Shown here: in pieces, positions 60,614 through 64,000 of the stretch | How positions within the stretch are numbered: position 1 is the first letter of the stretch | Layout: the number at the start of each line of letters is the position of its first letter | Assembly (NCBI RefSeq): GCF_047974105.1 | Contig: NZ_JBHYRS010000001.1 | Coordinates: 620,001-684,000 of the forward strand | From: Mitsuokella sp047974105 | Lineage (GTDB): Bacteria > Bacillota > Negativicutes > Selenomonadales > Selenomonadaceae | Length of the DNA stretch: 64,000 nucleotides | Direction: 5' to 3' | Made by a program: the position numbers and the translations under genes | Notes under the pieces: generated by a model | Seen by the model: only the letters and a program-made list of their open reading frames with translations | The model's database searches: none | Told to the model about the DNA's origin: nothing

Positions 60614-61535
60614 GCTTTTCTACCTCTTTTCGCATCATCAAAAGATGTTTCTCCGCATCCTCATAATGGCCGCTCTCGACGAGCTCAGCGAGAAGGCGCA
60701 ACTGATGGCGGCTGTCATGGCGGAGAATGGAAAGTTTCTGCTGCTCATCACGCAGGGCCGTGGCATAATTATTGATATTCTCCAGCTCGTCCTGCATCTT
60801 CACCGTCCGCTCTTTCGTCCACATCATCAGCTTAATCTGACGAAAACCGCTCTGAATGACGATAATCAGGAAGATGCCGACAATCACGAGCATGCTGCGG
60901 CTCAGCAGCGTGTAAATATGAATAGCCGGCAGATAGAGCAGCTGCGGGTCCAGATTGAAGTAGCCCATACTGCCATGATAATACGTGAGCAGCAGCGGCA
61001 CGGGGCCAAGATAATTCCAGAAGGCCATTTTCGGCTGACGCAGCTGCTCACGCGTAAAGATCCTGCCAAAAACACGCAGGATGAACGGCATGCCGATGAG
61101 AAACAGCAGCAGGTAAAGGGCAAAATACGGCAGCCAGCGGTCGTAATACCAATTCTCCGGCCAGGAAAGCTTGAAAATCTCTATGGTCAGGGTGTGGATG
61201 AAGAGCATGTAGATGGACTGCAGCCCGAGTACAAAGATATGGCGGAACCAGTATGGCCGTATCGTGAACATCAGCAATAGGACATAAGGAAGATAAAGAA
61301 ATTGATAGAGTCCCTGAAACGTCCCTTTCTTAAAAAGGAGCGTTTCTGTGGCAAACAGCGTGCCCAGTATACCGAACTCCAAAAGGAAGATGGCAAGATG
61401 CCCTGCAAGCAGGATGCGGCGCTGCTTTTTCGTCACAATCGGACGAAACGGATAATAACGCAGATAGGCCGACGGCAGCAGCGAAATACAGAATAAGAAT
61501 ATCGTAGCTAGAATATAAGACGTCGAGCCGTGCAA
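60597..61535 (-). CDS. Sensor-kinase paralogue with phospho-acceptor histidine but no ATPase domain
   Basis: 312 aa. The membrane part (about 1-230) is clearly related to the next gene (both have a YLRYYPFRPIV/LHFLPFRRFL-type loop after helix 1 and an HIF-L segment). It continues through a coiled linker into a dimerisation helix with a canonical phospho-acceptor: L271RH273DSRHQLRLLAEL. It stops 39 residues after that His with no GHKL ATPase domain. The stop is not a frameshift: the downstream sequence is the start of the next gene. TTG start at 61533-61535 behind AGAAGGTG. Likely phosphorylated in trans by its neighbour, then passes phosphate to the LytTR regulator. Confidence 0.85.
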   Translation of the reverse strand: MHGSTSYILATIFLFCISLLPSAYLRYYPFRPIVTKKQRRILLAGHLAIFLLEFGILGTLFATETLLFKKGTFQGLYQFLYLPYVLLLMFTIRPYWFRHIFVLGLQSIYMLFIHTLTIEIFKLSWPENWYYDRWLPYFALYLLLFLIGMPFILRVFGRIFTREQLRQPKMAFWNYLGPVPLLLTYYHGSMGYFNLDPQLLYLPAIHIYTLLSRSMLVIVGIFLIIVIQSGFRQIKLMMWTKERTVKMQDELENINNYATALRDEQQKLSILRHDSRHQLRLLAELVESGHYEDAEKHLLMMRKEVEKRECHK

Positions 61536-61706
61536 AGCAATTCACCTTCTCTGTCATCAATGTCATCAATCGGATAATATCGTGCACGAATTTTCGCGGC
61601 ACAATTTAAATTACAGTCTGTTTCGGTAATTATTATCGCTAATTTTCGCTGTGTTGTCAATTTTATGCATCATTTACCCGGGATTCATGCAAAATACACC
61701 AAGAAC

Positions 61707-61745
61707 AAAAAAATCGCTGCCACATTTTGTGACAGCGATTTTTTT
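61707..61745. terminator. Terminator of the radical SAM gene
   Basis: AAAAAAATCGCTGcCAC-ATTTT-GTGaCAGCGATTTTTTT, overlapping the stop codon. The rest of 61536-61706 is AT-rich and probably holds the kinase promoter; no clear hexamers were picked. Confidence 0.88.
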
Positions 61746-62712
61746 AAGCATTCTTTGGGCGTTCCACCCCCGTGCCATCGAAATGCGGCACAAATTTCGT
61801 ATCCGCCGTGCGGCCCTGCTGAACGTAGCAGCGCGTGATGCCAAGGTCAATGGCATGGTCGACAACGGACTGATACTCAAACGTCGTCAGCCGGCGGTTC
61901 ATGCCTTTATGCTCTTTGGCCTTGTACATCGGCGTGTACTGGTTCATCAGGGAAATCTGCACCTGATCGCCAAATGTTTCATGAATCCAGTCGAGCACTT
62001 TCATGCTCTCATAGCGGTGATTCGGCAGGACAAGATGGCGGATGATGACGCCCTTTTGCAGCTGACCGTCCTCCGCAAACTGCAGAGGGCCGGCAATATC
62101 GTACATTCTCTTGATGGCCTTCGTGGCCACGGCGAAGTAATCGGGCGCAAGAGAATACTCGCGCGCGCTTTCTTCATCGGCATATTTGAGGTCGGGCAGG
62201 AAAATAGCGACCGAGCCGCGCAGTGCCTCGATGGTCTCTTCCGTCTCATAAGCTCCGGAGTTATAGACCACGGGCAGATGAAAGCCCTTGGCCTTCGCGA
62301 GCTTCAAGGCGTGCAGGATTTCCGGCACGTAATGCGTCGGCGTCACGAGGTCAAGCGTCGCGGCCCCTCTTGCCTGCTGTTCGAGAAAAATCTCCGCGAG
62401 GCGCTCGTCCGTGACTTCATAGCCAAAACCTTCATGCGAAATCTCGTGATTCTGGCAGAAACAGCAGCGCAGATTGCAGTACGAGAAAAAGACCGTACCG
62501 GCACCGCGGCCGTCAGAGCCCGTCAGGCACGGCTCCTCCCACTTGTGCAGTGAGACGAGCGCGATACGGGCCTTCGCCCCTGCCCCGCAGAAGCCCGTTT
62601 TCTGCGTGCGGTCCACGCCGCAGTGGCGCGGACAGAGCCGGCAGTCCTGCAGGGCCTGTAATTCCTGTAAATCCTTTACGGAAGTCGAATTCATAGTTTC
62701 TGCTTCATCCAC
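61744..62712 (-). CDS. Radical SAM protein, PflA-related
   Basis: 322 aa. An N-terminal cysteine group (CRLCPRHCGVDRTQKTGFCGAG) precedes the radical SAM motif CNLRCCFCQN (Cx3Cx2C, about 80-87), which binds a [4Fe-4S] cluster and SAM. Family members are annotated as putative pyruvate formate-lyase activating enzymes, but the true substrate of this branch is not established. No glycyl-radical enzyme is adjacent. GTG at 62710-62712 or ATG six codons in (62692-62694); neither has a strong ribosome site. Confidence 0.88.
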   Translation of the reverse strand: MDEAETMNSTSVKDLQELQALQDCRLCPRHCGVDRTQKTGFCGAGAKARIALVSLHKWEEPCLTGSDGRGAGTVFFSYCNLRCCFCQNHEISHEGFGYEVTDERLAEIFLEQQARGAATLDLVTPTHYVPEILHALKLAKAKGFHLPVVYNSGAYETEETIEALRGSVAIFLPDLKYADEESAREYSLAPDYFAVATKAIKRMYDIAGPLQFAEDGQLQKGVIIRHLVLPNHRYESMKVLDWIHETFGDQVQISLMNQYTPMYKAKEHKGMNRRLTTFEYQSVVDHAIDLGITRCYVQQGRTADTKFVPHFDGTGVERPKNA

Positions 62713-62740
62713 CTTTGTTTCTGTTTCCTACTATAATATA

Positions 62741-64000
62741 TCAGCGGTTCTCCAACTTCGTCTCATCAAGCATGGGCCCGTATTTTGGCCGCCACCACGA
62801 GACGCTGCGCACGCCGTTGATATAATCTTCCATGGCCTGCTGGTCAATTTCCGGTGCCGCGCCGCCGTCAAGGCTCTCCGGCACGAGGGGCACGGTGTCG
62901 GCCTTGCCGATGGCCTGGCGCGTGATGAAGAAGCCGTAGTTGACACCCTGACGGTTCGTACGCGTCAGGCTCGAGCCCACGGACATATACGAAAAGCCCT
63001 TCGGCGCAATAAGCTCGTAAATCGTCGGCATAATGTCAATCTGGCTGCCGGCAGAATCCTTCAGCAGCGTGCCCTTGTGAATGCCTTTGCCCGTGATGAT
63101 GAACGGAATGCCGTAGCGTTCATACGTCGTCGGGGTCTTGTCGATGTTGTAGCGGTCGGCATGGTCGCCGACAATCACGATGAGGCTGTCGGGGCATTTT
63201 TCCTTGACTTCCTTGACGAATTTCGCGAGCTCGCGGTCAGCATACCAGTAATGGCCAAGTTCCTTTAAGAGCTCTTCGTCCTGCTGATGGTCCTCAGGCA
63301 GGGCCTCGCGGACAGATTCGCGGTCAAAGCCCTTGGCATCGAGGTCGAGGTCATACGGCGAATGGTTCGAAGCATTCAATATGACATCGAAACTCGGTGT
63401 GTCGGCATCGAGGCCCGCGAGTACCTTTTCGTAAAGGACTTCATCCTCGCAGCCCCAGACGCTGCCGGGCACATCGCCGAAATCGCCGCGGCTGTAGAAG
63501 TGCTCAAAGCCCTGTGCCTGCGTGAACGCGCCGATGCGCTCCCAGGTCGACGGGCCCGCATACCAGAAATTCGTATCGTAGCCGAGTTTCTGCATCTGCG
63601 GGGCACTGGCCGTCGGATACGGCTCCTTGAAGGACTCCGGCATCGTCGTCAAGTAGAGGTTCGCATCGGCAAAGCCCGTGACGACACCCGTGACGGCCGA
63701 GACCGTGCTCGCGCCGTTTGGCAGGAACGTCGGACAGTAATCCGTATCATCCTCGGCAATGAGGCTGCGCATGCCATGAGAAATCGGGATATCTTTGTAT
63801 TTGTCGAGCAGCGGCCAGTTGGCGAAGCTCTCAGAGATAATCACGATGACCTGTTTTGGCTTTTCGACCTGCGCGCCCTGGGCCTCTTTTGTCAGATAGA
63901 CATCAAGGTCATCGGTATCGGCAGGCTTGTTCGCGAGCTTCGCCGCGAGTACCCGAATGTCATCTGTCGTGAAATCGAGCCCATTGCAGGCCAGCATGCG
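62741..64000 (-). CDS. LtaS-like membrane sulfatase (5' end outside window)
   Basis: The visible 419 residues are the extracytoplasmic sulfatase/alkaline-phosphatase domain. VIVIISESFANWPLL carries the first metal Glu, PNGASTVSAVTGVVTG the probable nucleophile, ILNASNHSPYDLD and IVIVGDHADR further metal ligands. These proteins transfer polyglycerol-phosphate or phosphoethanolamine-like groups at the cell surface. The frame is open to the right edge, where the membrane helices should be encoded. In an outer-membrane Firmicute the acceptor is unclear. Confidence 0.85.
   Translation of the reverse strand, partial: RMLACNGLDFTTDDIRVLAAKLANKPADTDDLDVYLTKEAQGAQVEKPKQVIVIISESFANWPLLDKYKDIPISHGMRSLIAEDDTDYCPTFLPNGASTVSAVTGVVTGFADANLYLTTMPESFKEPYPTASAPQMQKLGYDTNFWYAGPSTWERIGAFTQAQGFEHFYSRGDFGDVPGSVWGCEDEVLYEKVLAGLDADTPSFDVILNASNHSPYDLDLDAKGFDRESVREALPEDHQQDEELLKELGHYWYADRELAKFVKEVKEKCPDSLIVIVGDHADRYNIDKTPTTYERYGIPFIITGKGIHKGTLLKDSAGSQIDIMPTIYELIAPKGFSYMSVGSSLTRTNRQGVNYGFFITRQAIGKADTVPLVPESLDGGAAPEIDQQAMEDYINGVRSVSWWRPKYGPMLDETKLENR

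Overview
The window looks like a chromosomal segment of an anaerobic diderm Firmicute of the class Negativicutes (Selenomonas/Mitsuokella-like). The evidence is an OmpA-type porin and a YadA-type trimeric autotransporter (outer membrane proteins) carried with Firmicute-style genes: a PerR of Bacillus type, an FNR with the Bacillus C-terminal cysteine triad, a FakA homologue, and an SLH domain at the end of the autotransporter. The genus is an inference. No phage, IS element or CRISPR array was seen.

Bases 1-19200 form a nitrate/nitrite respiration island. It holds narGHJ (narJ runs off the left edge; narI presumably lies beyond), an FNR regulator, the transporter narK, the molybdenum-cofactor gene moaC, an AraC regulator, the ammonifying nitrite reductase nrfHA, a minimal cytochrome c maturation set ccmABCEF with a CxxxY-type CcmE, a second Crp/Fnr regulator and hcp. 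Nitrate enters through NarK, NarGHI makes nitrite, NrfHA makes ammonium, the Ccm proteins attach haem to NrfH/NrfA, and Hcp deals with nitrosative by-products. Five promoters here (narG, narK, nrfH, the second Crp gene, hcp) each carry a palindrome whose centre lies exactly 29.5 bp from the edge of a -10 hexamer, the class II activator position (-41.5). Two use a TGTGA-N6-TCACA FNR-like box; three use a different 5-4-5 dyad (GTTGC-N4-GCAAC or GTAAC-N4-GTTAC). This suggests two interleaved Crp/Fnr regulons.

Bases 19200-34000 hold tRNA-Arg(CCU), two large EAL proteins with degenerate GGDEF domains, acetolactate decarboxylase, a fructosamine-kinase-family protein, a secreted protein, a FakA homologue lacking its catalytic aspartates, rpmF, tRNA-Ser(CGA), perR, and a TAXI-type TRAP transporter with its DUF1850 partner.

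Bases 34000-46900 hold a CBS-ACT protein behind the branched-chain amino acid transporter livJHMGF, a 3D-domain cell wall protein, trmB-ftsW, an AcoR-like AAA+ regulator lacking GAFTGA, a small membrane protein, an OmpA-like porin and ridA.

Bases 46900-64000 hold an nrdD without a recognisable glycyl-radical tail behind three phased NrdR-like boxes, a phosphoethanolamine-transferase-like sulfatase, a 2171-residue trimeric autotransporter, a LytTR response regulator, two overlapping sensor-kinase paralogues that look like complementary halves of one kinase, a radical SAM protein and a partial LtaS-like sulfatase. The split kinase pair, next to a LytTR regulator whose upstream region carries long repeats shared with the adhesin promoter side, is the best candidate for an undescribed signalling system.
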